A stretch of DNA of 64,000 nucleotides, taken from contig CAXXEF010000001.1 in assembly GCA_963677825.2 (NCBI GenBank), forward strand, positions 620,001 through 684,000. Reading direction: 5' to 3'. The position numbers and the translations under genes were made by a program. Shown here one piece after another: positions 8,261-16,668 of this stretch. The DNA comes from Sporobacter sp963677825. GTDB taxonomy: Bacteria > Bacillota > Clostridia > Oscillospirales > Oscillospiraceae. Position 1 is the first letter of the stretch. Every line of letters starts with the position of its first letter. Under the pieces are notes generated by a model, which was not told where the DNA came from, did no database searches, and saw only the letters and a program-made list of their open reading frames with translations.

Positions 8261-8959
8261 TTACGGCGCGTTGATGCTGCCGCTTTCCAGCTCCGCGTAG
8301 ACGTTGGGCACCTGCCCGACGATAACTGTTTCAGCAACCTCGACAAGCGTTGTAGCCGTCGACGTGACCTCGCGTGAGCCGGGTACAAATATATCGATGA
8401 CGGCCGTGACCTCTAGCATGATCTTATGCCGCGTCTGATTGATACCGGCATCCTCAAAGGTGTAGGAAAACTGCGTATTGACGCTGGCAACCGACAAAAT
8501 CTTCACGACGAAATCCGGTCCACGTCCAGAAAACAGCTCGCCGCCAATGGCGTTGCCGATCGGGATGCGCAGATCGGAGATGATTTCGTTTTCGACGCGC
8601 GTAACGACGCCGCTGGCGAGCTTTGCTTGCAGCATATTGATCATCGGCATATTGGTCTCAAGCGCCGTGATGTTACCGTTATTGTCCTTTTCAAGCTTAA
8701 TCATATTGGCGTATGCCAACTCGCCGCTCAGGATTTCTTCGCTGATGACGTCGTTAATGGCGACAGTGACGACCTCGTTGACCTCGGAGGCCGCAAGCTT
8801 GAGCATCAGCGGCCTTAAACGCATCAGCGTAACCATGACCGCCGCAAAAAGCAAGGCGACAATGATAAACAGCATCAGCGCCGCCCGTTTGCCGCGATGC
8901 ATGGGACTGGCGTAAAAGTTGAAATGAAAGCGCCGCCGTCGCGGCCGCCTGTAGAGCAT
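8261..8959 (-). CDS. yunB: Sporulation protein YunB
   Basis: Membrane-anchored protein of 232 residues. I chose the ATG at 8959 because GGGGAG lies 8 nt upstream; an in-frame GTG nine bases earlier overlaps that site. Seen: Arg-rich N-terminus (RRPRRRRFHF), a single membrane segment at about 27-47, then an extracytoplasmic domain with DLRIPIGNAIGGELFSGRGP and late SRVVTST-like strands typical of YunB. In Bacillus subtilis yunB is made in the mother cell and is needed for normal sporulation; the molecular role is not established. It lies between the PLP lyase-like gene (43-bp gap) and ligA, so it appears to be transcribed from the murD promoter, perhaps with an extra sporulation promoter that I could not pick out. 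Confidence 0.85.
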   Translation of the reverse strand: MLYRRPRRRRFHFNFYASPMHRGKRAALMLFIIVALLFAAVMVTLMRLRPLMLKLAASEVNEVVTVAINDVISEEILSGELAYANMIKLEKDNNGNITALETNMPMINMLQAKLASGVVTRVENEIISDLRIPIGNAIGGELFSGRGPDFVVKILSVASVNTQFSYTFEDAGINQTRHKIMLEVTAVIDIFVPGSREVTSTATTLVEVAETVIVGQVPNVYAELESGSINAP

Positions 8960-9002
8960 AAGGATCACTCCCCTATGCTACCTTATGCGCCTGTCTCGGC
9001 GT

Positions 9003-10268
9003 TTATTTGTCTGACAGTTTGTCCGGCAGGCTGTCCGCCGCCATCATAATGCCGAGCCGTCCTGCTTCGAACGTCAGACCGCCCTGTAAGTACGCCGTAA
9101 ATGGCGGACGCATCGGCCCGTCGGCCGACAGCTCGATCGACGCGCCCTGCACAAACGCGCCGGCTGCCATGATGACCTGGCAATCATATCCGGGCATATC
9201 CCACGGCTCCGGGCGTACAAACGAATCGACGGGTGAAGCAGCCTGAATCCCCTCGCAAAACCGTCGGAGCGGCTCTGCCGCGCCGAACTGTACGGCTTGG
9301 ATGATATCCGAGCGCGGTGCATTCCATCGCGGTGTCGTGCTGTAGCCCAGCCGCTCTAATAGCCGCGCGGTGAACACCGCTGTTTTCAGCGCCTGCGCGA
9401 CAGTGTGCGGCGCGAGGAAAAATCCCTGAAACAACAGGCGGTTGTTAAACAGCGTCGCGCCGCATTCGCCACCGATGCCCGGCGTCGTCAGCCGATACGC
9501 CGCCGCCTCGACGAGATCGCTGCGTCCGGCGATGTAGCCGCCTGTCGGTGCGATGCCGCCGCCCGGATTTTTAATCAGCGAGCCGGCCATCAGGTCGGCG
9601 CCGACTGCTGTCGGCTCGGTTGTCTCGACGAACTCGCCGTAGCAGTTGTCAACGATGACCGCCGCGTCTGGATTCGCTGCGTGTACCGCGTCGGCAATCG
9701 TGCCGATGTCTTTGACAAACAGCGGCGGACGATCCGAGTACCCGCACGAGCGCTGAATGAAAACGGCTTTAACGCTTTTGTCGGTCGCGGCTTGGACGAT
9801 ACCGCCCAGATCGGGCGCACCGTTCTCGCTCAGCGCCACTTCTTTGTAGTCGACGCCGTAATCCTTAAGCGAGCCGCGATACGTACCGTCAATACCGATG
9901 ACGCCGCGCAGCGTATCGTATGGTGCACCGGTCGCCGAGACGAGCGTATCCCCGGCTTTGAGCGCGCCGAACAGCGCCGCGGCAATCGCGTGCGTACCGT
10001 TCACAAAGCCGATACGCACGAGCGCCGCCTCGGCGTCGAACACGTCGGCATAGACGGCGTCCAGTACTTCCCTGCCCTTGTCGTTATAGCCGTATCCCGT
10101 TGTGCCGGTGAGGCACCCGTCGGACACGCGGTGCTTTTTAAACGCCGCGAGTACTTTTTCCGTATTAATCAGCGCGACGCGGTCGATCTCATCAAATCGC
10201 CCGGCGACGTCGGCCATCACCTGCTCGCCATGGTGCCTCATCGCATCGCTAACAAGACCGGAAGTCAT
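9003..10268 (-). CDS. Methionine gamma-lyase-like PLP protein (YnbB / 'aluminium resistance' family)
   Basis: Fold-type I pyridoxal-phosphate enzyme of 421 residues. Seen: SATGAPYDTLRGVIG in the N-terminal half, DNCYGEF (cofactor-pyridine Asp about 208) and GSLIKNPGGGIAPTGGYI carrying the Schiff-base lysine. These match the family annotated variously as aluminium resistance protein, YnbB or methionine gamma-lyase family. The true substrate is not established; sulfur amino-acid beta/gamma-lyase activity is the family inference. The ATG overlaps the stop of the upstream M42 peptidase by ATGA, with GGGGG as ribosome site, so the two are translationally coupled. Confidence 0.88.
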   Translation of the reverse strand: MTSGLVSDAMRHHGEQVMADVAGRFDEIDRVALINTEKVLAAFKKHRVSDGCLTGTTGYGYNDKGREVLDAVYADVFDAEAALVRIGFVNGTHAIAAALFGALKAGDTLVSATGAPYDTLRGVIGIDGTYRGSLKDYGVDYKEVALSENGAPDLGGIVQAATDKSVKAVFIQRSCGYSDRPPLFVKDIGTIADAVHAANPDAAVIVDNCYGEFVETTEPTAVGADLMAGSLIKNPGGGIAPTGGYIAGRSDLVEAAAYRLTTPGIGGECGATLFNNRLLFQGFFLAPHTVAQALKTAVFTARLLERLGYSTTPRWNAPRSDIIQAVQFGAAEPLRRFCEGIQAASPVDSFVRPEPWDMPGYDCQVIMAAGAFVQGASIELSADGPMRPPFTAYLQGGLTFEAGRLGIMMAADSLPDKLSDK

Positions 10269-11290
10269 AACAGGGCCCCCGCCTCGTTAACAAAGAGCTT
10301 TGCAAGCTTGTAGACAGCTTCCAGATCGGCGACGCTTGCGACGTTTGCCGGAGAATGCAGGTTCCGCACGGGCGCAGCAATACCGGCCGTCAGCACGCCG
10401 TCACGCGCGCGCTGGATTGTCCCGGCGTCCGTGCCGCCGGAGACGTACGTCTTCGTCTGCCATGTGATGTTGTTTTTATCTGCCAGTGATGTGAGCACCG
10501 CGTACAATTCGCGGCTGTAGATCGTCCGCCCGTCCATAAACGGGATCACAACGCCCTTGCCGACGGCACACGTCTTCTTCGCCGACGGTACGCTCGGCAG
10601 ATCGGCCGCCGTCGTGTTTTCGATTACCAGCGCCACATCTGGCGCGACCTTGAACGCCGCGGTGTACGCGCCGCGCGTACCGACCTCCTCCTGCACCGTA
10701 AAAACAAACGTACAATCGACCGGCAGGTCGGATTCGATGAGTTTGATCAGTATGGCGCAGCCGGCGCGGTCGTCCAGTGCCTTGGCCTTGACGAAGCCGT
10801 CGCCAAATTCGAGCCATTGGCTGTCGAACGCGCACACGTCGCCAAGCGCGACGAGCGCTTCGGCGTCCGATTTGCTGGCAGCGCCGATGTCGATATATAG
10901 TTCGTCCAGCGTCGGGATTTTTTCGCGTTCGTCTTTTTTAAATAGATGGATCGCCTTGCAGCCGATCACGCCCGGCACGGCCTTGTCCCCGATGCGCACG
11001 GTCTTACCAAGCAATACGCGCCGGTCGATGCCGCCGACGGTGCCGAATTTCAGGTACCCGTCGTCGGTAATGCTCGTGACGATCAGGCCGACCTCGTCCA
11101 TGTGCGCGCAGAGCATGAGCGACTTCTTCGGCGTCACGGCGCCCTTTTTACGCACGATGAGATTACCCATCACGTCGGTCTCGACCGATTCGGCGTGCGG
11201 CGCGACGCGTGCGGCGATAAACGCACGAACAGCGTCCTCCGATCCGGACACGCCGTCGAGCCCACACAGTTCTTTGATTAGTTCAAGCAT
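10265..11290 (-). CDS. M42-family metallopeptidase (copy 1)
   Basis: Cytosolic aminopeptidase-type enzyme of 341 residues. Starts at ATG 11290 (MLELIKELCG), since the longer reading frame has low-complexity Arg-rich sequence unlike the family; GGAGG lies 11 nt upstream. Seen: zinc ligand His in LCAHMDEVG, bridging Asp in KALDDRAG, catalytic Glu in VQEEVGTRGA, and a late GGTDAG...RNLHSPAN with the last His. At the position where many family members have Asp (IVxDxTxA) this copy has VIENTTAADLP, a Glu variant. Its start overlaps the stop of the second M42 gene by 8 bp. Trims peptides; natural substrates unknown. Confidence 0.9.
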   Translation of the reverse strand: MLELIKELCGLDGVSGSEDAVRAFIAARVAPHAESVETDVMGNLIVRKKGAVTPKKSLMLCAHMDEVGLIVTSITDDGYLKFGTVGGIDRRVLLGKTVRIGDKAVPGVIGCKAIHLFKKDEREKIPTLDELYIDIGAASKSDAEALVALGDVCAFDSQWLEFGDGFVKAKALDDRAGCAILIKLIESDLPVDCTFVFTVQEEVGTRGAYTAAFKVAPDVALVIENTTAADLPSVPSAKKTCAVGKGVVIPFMDGRTIYSRELYAVLTSLADKNNITWQTKTYVSGGTDAGTIQRARDGVLTAGIAAPVRNLHSPANVASVADLEAVYKLAKLFVNEAGALL

Positions 11291-12320
11291 GTCCGTCACC
11301 ACCTCCGAGCGTTTTAGCCGCCTCGGCGAGCAGCAGTGCGGTGTTTTCCGCGTCTTCCAGGTTGATGAGTTCAACAGGCGTATGCATATACCGCAGCGGC
11401 ATACCGACAAGCGCCGACGCGACGCCGCCGCGTGAAATCTGGATGACGCGCGCATTCGTACCCGAGTCTCCCGGCTCGACGCCGATCTGGTACGGGATAC
11501 CCGATGCGTCGGCCGCGTGTATAATCTGCTGCGTGAACGCTTTGTTCATGTTGGGGCCTTTGGAAATGACGACACCGGCACCAAGTGTCTTCGCGTCCGG
11601 CTTTGCATGATCGGGCGACTTGGCATGGTCGGTATCGATGACAATGCACCAGTCCGGTGCGACGGAAAATGCCCCTGTTTCTGCCCCGCGTGTGCCGACC
11701 TCCTCCTGCGCACTGGCCAGCACGTACACGTCGACGTTAAGCGGCGTGTCCTTAAGCAGCTCAAGCGCACGGATCATACACGCGACGCCTGCGCGGTCGT
11801 CGAGCGCCTTGCCGGTAACAAGACCGTTACCGAAACGGCGCGCCCGTGTGCGATACACCGCCGGTGTGCCGATCGGTACGGCTTTTTGCGCCTGCTCGGT
11901 CGTCATACCGATGTCGATATACAAGTCTTCCGTTTTGATGGTCTTGTCCATCTCGTCGGCTTTGAGGATATGCGGCGGCGCGGCAGCCACGATGCCGATG
12001 ATCGGCTCGTCGGTTAAGATTTTGATTTCTGCCGCCGGTAGCATCCGCGCGTCGACGCCGCCAAGTGCCTGAAAGCGGAGAAATCCGTCTTCAACGCCGG
12101 TGATTACAAGGCCGATTTCGTCCATATGTGCGTCAAACATCAGCTTTTTTGCGTTGGGTTTGCCGCAGCGCCGGACGGCAATCACGTTCCCCAGTATATC
12201 GGTCTGCACCGTATCGGCCAGCGGCGCGAGCAGCGCGGCGACGGCTTCGCCGACTGCGCCCTCACTGCCGGACGGCCCGTCCGCGTCACTCAGGCTGACG
12301 ATAATGTCCGCAAGTGTCAT
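11283..12320 (-). CDS. M42-family metallopeptidase (copy 2)
   Basis: Paralogue of the next gene, 345 residues. The ATG at 12320 (MTLADIIVS) begins 4 bp after the murD stop; the longer frame to 12785 runs inside murD and was rejected. Seen: DAHMDEIGLV with the zinc His, GKALDDRAGVAC with the bridging Asp, SAQEEVGTRGAE with the catalytic Glu, IVIDTDHAKSPD with the canonical Asp, and GDSGTNA...LRYMHTPVE with the final His. All metal ligands look intact, unlike copy 1 which has Glu for one Asp. Tandem coupled copies suggest a hetero-oligomer or divided substrate range, but that is inference. Confidence 0.9.
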   Translation of the reverse strand: MTLADIIVSLSDADGPSGSEGAVGEAVAALLAPLADTVQTDILGNVIAVRRCGKPNAKKLMFDAHMDEIGLVITGVEDGFLRFQALGGVDARMLPAAEIKILTDEPIIGIVAAAPPHILKADEMDKTIKTEDLYIDIGMTTEQAQKAVPIGTPAVYRTRARRFGNGLVTGKALDDRAGVACMIRALELLKDTPLNVDVYVLASAQEEVGTRGAETGAFSVAPDWCIVIDTDHAKSPDHAKPDAKTLGAGVVISKGPNMNKAFTQQIIHAADASGIPYQIGVEPGDSGTNARVIQISRGGVASALVGMPLRYMHTPVELINLEDAENTALLLAEAAKTLGGGDGHA

Positions 12321-12324
12321 GTCC

Positions 12325-13704
12325 TTACTCCAATCCGTTGATGATCTCTTTATAAGTATTCCCACGATGCTCAAAATTCTTGAATTGATCAAAAGATGTA
12401 CATGCCGGCGATAATATGACGATATCGCCGCGCCGCGCCGCTTTGTGCGCGGCGAGCACCGCATCGCGAAAGGCTTCTTTCTCGATGATTTTCGGTTTGC
12501 CTTTAAATGTCGGCTCGCTTTCAACGGCAGCACGGATCTTCGGCGCCGTCGGCCCTGTGAGCACAAGTGTTTTAACATGCTGAACGATTGGCTCACCAAG
12601 CGCCTCAAAGCCGATCCCTTTGTCTTTGCCGCCGGCGATGAGTATGACCTTTTTGTCAAACGAACGCAATCCGGCGATGGTGCGCGTCGGGCTTGAGGCG
12701 ATGGAATCGTTATAGTAGCGCACACCGCGCAGCGTCCGCACCAGCTCGATGCGGTGCGCGACGCCGCTAAACGTCTTGGCAACATGCCGGCAGATGACGG
12801 CCGGTACGCGGTCGAGCACAGCCGTGAACGCAGCCATCATATTTTCGATATTATGCGCGCCGGGCAGCGCAATCTCCGACGCGTCCATCAGCTTTTCAAT
12901 TTTACTCTCCCGCGCTATATAGATGACACCGCCCAGTAAAAACACACCGTCGTCGAACGGTTGTTTGGCGCTGAAGTACCGGACACCCCCGACGGCCTCA
13001 CACGCAAAATCGCGCGTGACATCGTTATCGAGGTTCAAAACCGACAGATCCGCCGGCGATTGGTATTTTATAATGCGGCGTTTAGCGTCAATATATTCGT
13101 CGAGATCCCGGTGCACGTCTAGATGGTTCGGCGTGACGTTTGTCACGACAGCGATACCGGGGCTTTTTGTCATCGTCATCAGCTGAAAGCTGGACAGCTC
13201 AACGACGGCAATGTCACTAGGCGACATCGCGTCTGCTCTGGTCAGCAGCGGTGTGCCGATGTTCCCGCCGATGTGTACGGTCTTCCCTGCCTCCCGTAAC
13301 AGCTCGGCAATGATCGACGTCGTCGTCGTTTTACCGTCGCTGCCTGTCACGCCGATGATCGGGCACGGGCACACCTCGAAGAACACCTCCATCTCCGAGG
13401 TCAGCCGCGCACCGCGCGCGACGGCGTCCTGGAGTTCGGGCACGTCCGGCCGCATACCAGGCGTACGGAAAATGATGTCGGCGCCGAGGTCCGTAAGGTA
13501 GCCTTCTCCGAGACGCAGATGCGCGTCGAGCGACTCAAGCCGCGCCGCCGTCTCTCCAAGCTTATCGCGTGTCGAGCGGTCGCATGCGGTAACGTCACAT
13601 CCGTGCCTCAGCAGCAGCTCGATGAGCGGTGTATTGCTTACACCGATACCGATAACGGCTATTTTCTTCCCTTTATACGTATGAATCGTTTCGGCCAGAT
13701 TCAC
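12325..13704 (-). CDS. murD: UDP-N-acetylmuramoylalanine-D-glutamate ligase MurD
   Basis: Adds D-Glu to UDP-MurNAc-L-Ala in cytoplasmic peptidoglycan precursor synthesis. 459 residues. The start is GTG (13702-13704) with GGGGTGA upstream. Seen: Rossmann-like N-terminal domain (IAVIGIGVSNTPL), ATP loop GVTGSDGKTTTTS (about 113), central VVELSSFQL and NVTPNHLDVH motifs, and C-terminal NDSIASSPTRTIAGL and IAGGKDKG. This gene is the first of the run murD, two M42 peptidases, PLP lyase, yunB, ligA. It is separate from any mraY/murG cluster, which is unusual compared with the dcw operon of many bacteria, though scattered murD genes occur in Clostridia. Confidence 0.96.
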   Translation of the reverse strand: MNLAETIHTYKGKKIAVIGIGVSNTPLIELLLRHGCDVTACDRSTRDKLGETAARLESLDAHLRLGEGYLTDLGADIIFRTPGMRPDVPELQDAVARGARLTSEMEVFFEVCPCPIIGVTGSDGKTTTTSIIAELLREAGKTVHIGGNIGTPLLTRADAMSPSDIAVVELSSFQLMTMTKSPGIAVVTNVTPNHLDVHRDLDEYIDAKRRIIKYQSPADLSVLNLDNDVTRDFACEAVGGVRYFSAKQPFDDGVFLLGGVIYIARESKIEKLMDASEIALPGAHNIENMMAAFTAVLDRVPAVICRHVAKTFSGVAHRIELVRTLRGVRYYNDSIASSPTRTIAGLRSFDKKVILIAGGKDKGIGFEALGEPIVQHVKTLVLTGPTAPKIRAAVESEPTFKGKPKIIEKEAFRDAVLAAHKAARRGDIVILSPACTSFDQFKNFEHRGNTYKEIINGLE

Positions 13705-13739
13705 GCAATCACCCCATATCGGCCGTTTTGTATCAACAC

Positions 13740-13768
13740 ATTATATAATGGCCGCTACGCTTTTTCAA
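13740..13768 (-). promoter_or_regulatory. Sigma-A promoter of murD operon
   Basis: On the minus strand: TTGAAA (13763-13768), 17-bp spacer, TATAAT (13740-13745). It leaves a leader of about 30 nt before the murD GTG. Confidence 0.75.
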
Positions 13769-13792
13769 ACAGAACTTGCCGCGCGTTTCCAA

Positions 13793-13821
13793 TTGACTTT
13801 TCGTGCTTTACAACGTAGAAT
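13793..13821 (+). promoter_or_regulatory. Promoter of rnpB
   Basis: TTGACT (13793-13798), 17-bp spacer, TAGAAT (13816-13821), placing transcription start at about 13829-13831, at the first base of the RNase P RNA. Back-to-back with the murD promoter. Confidence 0.8.
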
Positions 13822-13829
13822 ACAAGTTA

Positions 13830-14181
13830 CGAGTAAGTCGGGCAGCCGCGGGAACAGGCCGAAAGGCCGTTCGTGAGGAAAGTCCGGGCTCCGCAGGGCA
13901 AGGATAACGGGTAACGCCCGCCGAAGGCGACTTCAGGACAAGTGCAACAGAGATATACCACCGTTTTCGGTGCTACGAAAGCGGTAAGGGTGGAAAAGTG
14001 AGGTAAGAGCTCACTCGGCGGCTGGAGACAGTCCGCTGCTGTAAACTCTATCCGGAGCAACACCGTGGAAAGAGCGCATGGCCGGCCCGGCCGCTCTTAT
14101 GGAGGTGGCTTGAGCCCATTGGCAACGATGGGCCTAGATAGATGGCTGTCTAAGACAGAATCCGGCTTACAGACTTGCTCG
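13830..14181 (+). ncRNA. rnpB: RNase P RNA (class A)
   Basis: Catalytic RNA that removes 5' leaders of tRNA precursors. The conserved GAGGAAAGUCCGGGCUC (from about 13871) and the 3' CAGAAUCCGGCUUACAGACUUGCU match all bacterial RNase P RNAs. P1 is AGUAAGUC (13832-13839) with GACUUGCU (14172-14179). Internal blocks such as ACAGAGAUAUACC and GUAAGGGUGGAAA...GGUAAGAGCUCAC fit the ancestral class A type. Confidence 0.97.
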
Positions 14182-14185
14182 TATA

Positions 14186-14219
14186 ACAGGCCGTCTCGAA
14201 AGAGGCGGCCTGTTTATTG
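14186..14219 (+). terminator. rnpB terminator
   Basis: Twelve-bp stem ACAGGCCGUCUC/GAGGCGGCCUGU (one G-U pair) closed by GAAA at 14186-14213, then UUAUUGU. Confidence 0.85.
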
Positions 14220-14277
14220 TATAACAACCGCAGTGCTGATGTTGCCGTGCGTCGTCCGCCCCGCCAATGGGCTTAAG

Positions 14278-14313
14278 GTAAAAAGAGAGCCGGTGACGAT
14301 TCGTCACCGGCTC
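14278..14313 (-). terminator. coaX terminator
   Basis: Hairpin GAGCCGGUGACGA/UCGUCACCGGCUC (14288-14313) followed on the minus strand by UCUUUUACC, right after the coaX stop. Confidence 0.8.
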
Positions 14314-14323
14314 TTATTGCCGC

Positions 14324-15094
14324 TTATTTGCGTTTGTTCTTCTCGTAAATGATCCCCAAGCCTTCCAGCTGAAGGTCTTCGTCAAGCTTGATCTCGTGCC
14401 GACAAAACGGCATAATACGCGAGGACAAGCCGCCGGTGGCGATAACGGTAGCACGCATGCCAAGCTCTTCCTCGATTCGATCAATCATACCGTCAACCAT
14501 GGAGGCGGTGCCGAAGATTGCGCCGCTTTTCATACAGTCAATAGAGTTGGCGCTGATGACCTTCTCCGGCGCTTCGATCGGTACACGCGGCAATTGCGAC
14601 GTTCTGCTCGACAGCGCGTTCATCGACAGCCCGACGCCGGGATACAGCGCGCCGCCGATTAAGTTGGCTTGCTGATCGATGACGGAAATCGTCGTCGCCG
14701 TACCCATGTCAAAAATAATGATGGGCAGCGGATACTTCGAGATGGCGGCAACACCGTCGGCCACGATATCGCTGCCGAGCTGGGCAGGATCGTCGATACG
14801 GATATTGATGCCGGTCTTGATGCCCGCGCCGACGATCAGCGCGTTTTTACTGGTGACGCGCCGAACCGCGCTTTTGATCACGGTGACGAGCGGCGGCACG
14901 ACGGACGAAATAATTGCACCGTCAAAAGCAGGCCCGCTGAGACCGTCGAACTCCAGGATGTTTCGGATATCGACGGCGTATTCAAATTCCGTTTTGGAGA
15001 TATCGGTCACCATCCTGAAAACGTGCGAGATGGCGCCGTTGTCGATACATCCGATGACGATGTTCGAGTTACCGACGTCAATGGCTAAGAGCAT
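14324..15094 (-). CDS. coaX: Type III pantothenate kinase CoaX
   Basis: Phosphorylates pantothenate, the first step of coenzyme A synthesis. 256 residues, usual length. Seen: AIDVGNSNIVIGC phosphate-binding loop (4-16), VGAGIKTG and IRIDDPAQLGSD (central), IFDMGTATTISVID with the catalytic Asp region, GALYPGVGLSMNAL and the late ATGGLSS. AAGGAG precedes the ATG. It lies 42 bp after an ECF-transporter S component, and ends with its own terminator, suggesting a two-gene unit for taking up and trapping a precursor. Confidence 0.95.
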   Translation of the reverse strand: MLLAIDVGNSNIVIGCIDNGAISHVFRMVTDISKTEFEYAVDIRNILEFDGLSGPAFDGAIISSVVPPLVTVIKSAVRRVTSKNALIVGAGIKTGINIRIDDPAQLGSDIVADGVAAISKYPLPIIIFDMGTATTISVIDQQANLIGGALYPGVGLSMNALSSRTSQLPRVPIEAPEKVISANSIDCMKSGAIFGTASMVDGMIDRIEEELGMRATVIATGGLSSRIMPFCRHEIKLDEDLQLEGLGIIYEKNKRK

Positions 15095-15136
15095 TTATTT
15101 ACTGGCTCCTTATTTATGGATTATTTTGTGTTTCGG

Positions 15137-15745
15137 TTAAGTGTTCTTTCCGACATTGATGACACGGACTGCCACCGGGCTGAGCACGATATTGCTCCCG
15201 AGCTCGACAAGGAAGTTAATGCCTGTCAGGCCGATCAGCGTGAAATAAACAATCGATGTACCGCCTGCCCATTGGACGAGGATGTCATGGTAAAAGAGTG
15301 TCATCGCGAGCAGGAATATTCCAGTATTGACGAGCGGACAAACAATGGCGGCCACAATAACGCCAAGATATCGTCTCTTTCGGGCAATCGCGCTGTACAC
15401 AAGACCAGCAAGCCATCCGGCCGCGATACCTTTGACAAAAATCAAAAGGAACGTTGTCAGCGGTTTGGCCGTCCATAGGATGAGCGCTCCGGCATCTATG
15501 CCTGATACTGTACCAATCAGGACGACGACGGAAAAGACACCGCCTAGAAATGCACCCGCGCCGGGTCCGTACATCGCAGCGCCTACAACGATCGGAATCA
15601 GAACCAATGTGATGGATATCGGGCCGACCTTGATGTAATACGCCAGTACCTGCAATACTACGACAAGCGCCGTAAATATCGCCATGCCTACAAGCTTCCT
15701 CGTTTTGTTCACTGAAGAGCTTGTGCTGTTGTGGATGTTCTCCAT
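15137..15745 (-). CDS. ECF transporter S component, probably pantothenate (PanT-like)
   Basis: Substrate-binding membrane subunit of an energy-coupling-factor importer; it would share the EcfA/A'/T module encoded elsewhere. 202 residues from the ATG at 15745, chosen for AGGAGGA 7 nt upstream; the longer frame lacks a site. Six hydrophobic segments are visible between about residues 20 and 195, with GPISITLVLIPIVVGAAMYGPGAGAFLGG near segment 3 having the shape of RibU/PanT-type S components (shown here only as a guide: key part GAAMYGPGAGAF). Co-location with coaX is the reason for proposing pantothenate as the substrate; riboflavin or another vitamin is the alternative. Confidence 0.85.
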   Translation of the reverse strand: MENIHNSTSSSVNKTRKLVGMAIFTALVVVLQVLAYYIKVGPISITLVLIPIVVGAAMYGPGAGAFLGGVFSVVVLIGTVSGIDAGALILWTAKPLTTFLLIFVKGIAAGWLAGLVYSAIARKRRYLGVIVAAIVCPLVNTGIFLLAMTLFYHDILVQWAGGTSIVYFTLIGLTGINFLVELGSNIVLSPVAVRVINVGKNT

Positions 15746-15833
15746 ATTAAATTCCTCCTGCTGCTGCTCACGGTATCCCGGATGCAGCGCAAATATTGTC
15801 AATGGTCGGCTGTGCCGATCACATTGCCCTGAC

Positions 15834-15862
15834 ATTCTACACGTTTACGCCTATAATTTCAA
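15834..15862 (-). promoter_or_regulatory. Promoter of ECF S-coaX unit
   Basis: Minus strand TTGAAA (15857-15862), 17-bp spacer, TAGAAT (15834-15839), about 90 bp upstream of the ECF gene start. I saw no recognisable riboswitch in the short leader. Confidence 0.65.
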
Positions 15863-15873
15863 CACTTTTCCGC

Positions 15874-16668
15874 TTAACAATAAAACTGCGCCGTTTGACT
15901 GTGCTGACTGGAAACAATAATATCCAGCTCTGGAAACAGTTCGGTGAGCTTTTTTTGCAGCGTCGGCGTCACGACATTCTCGGTGCAAAAATGATCGCCG
16001 TCGATCAGATTGATCCCCTGCTCACGCGCGTCCAGAAAGACATCGTACTTTACATCGGATGTGACGAGCGTATCGCAGCCCTGCGTAATCGCCTCTTCCA
16101 GATAGCTGCCGCCCGAGCCGCCGACTGTGGCTATTTTATAGACCGGCCGTCCCGCGTCGTGATAGCGCAGGCCATTTGTTTTAAGACTTTTCTTTAATCG
16201 CGACAGATAGTCGACAAGCGGCGTCGGCTCAGCTAAATAGCCGACGCGCCCGTAGGCGTGCGGCGTACCGGCACTGTCATGCGCTTCGTCCAGCAGATTC
16301 GTTATCTGCGTCAGTCCGGCAACGCTTGCCAGCGCGTCGTTGACGCCGCCGACGGCGGCGTCCAGATTTGTGTGCATGCAGATCGCCGACAGGCCGGCAC
16401 GGAGCAGCTTTGTCAGCTTGCGGCCGGTCACTGTCTCGTCTGTGACGGTCTTTAATGAGAAGAACAGCGGATGATGCGATACGATCAACTGCGCCCCGAT
16501 CGCGATCGCCTCGTCAATCACCGCGCTCGTGATATCGAGCGTGACGAGTACTTTTTGCACCTCAGTGCCGCCAAAGCCGGCGAGAAAGCCGACGTTGTCG
16601 AAGTCCATTTTAAGCGCCGGATCGGCTAGCGTCTCTAGTGCGTTCGTAATATCTTTTACTGTTGCCAC
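15874..16668 (-). CDS. Nif3-like dinuclear metal-centre protein (YqfO family)
   Basis: 264 residues, widely conserved NIF3/GTP cyclohydrolase I type 2-like hexameric protein with a two-metal site; its reaction is not settled. Seen: DFDNVGFLAGF near the N-terminus, the metal-binding IVSHHPLFF (two His, about 62-70), CMHTNLDAAVGGVND (His and Asp), and the late LIDGDHFCTENVV with the last His and Glu. It starts with GTG (16666-16668) behind GGGGAG, overlapping the trmK stop by 13 bp. The trmK-yqfO pair is conserved across Firmicutes. The B. subtilis type has an inserted PII-like domain; this one is the short form without it. Confidence 0.92.
   Translation of the reverse strand: MATVKDITNALETLADPALKMDFDNVGFLAGFGGTEVQKVLVTLDITSAVIDEAIAIGAQLIVSHHPLFFSLKTVTDETVTGRKLTKLLRAGLSAICMHTNLDAAVGGVNDALASVAGLTQITNLLDEAHDSAGTPHAYGRVGYLAEPTPLVDYLSRLKKSLKTNGLRYHDAGRPVYKIATVGGSGGSYLEEAITQGCDTLVTSDVKYDVFLDAREQGINLIDGDHFCTENVVTPTLQKKLTELFPELDIIVSSQHSQTAQFYC

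Noticed and set aside
11291..12785. Long N-terminal extensions of the two M42 peptidases
   Set aside because: The added sequence is Arg/Ser-rich out-of-frame reading of the upstream gene; the family starts and ribosome sites lie at 11290 and 12320.
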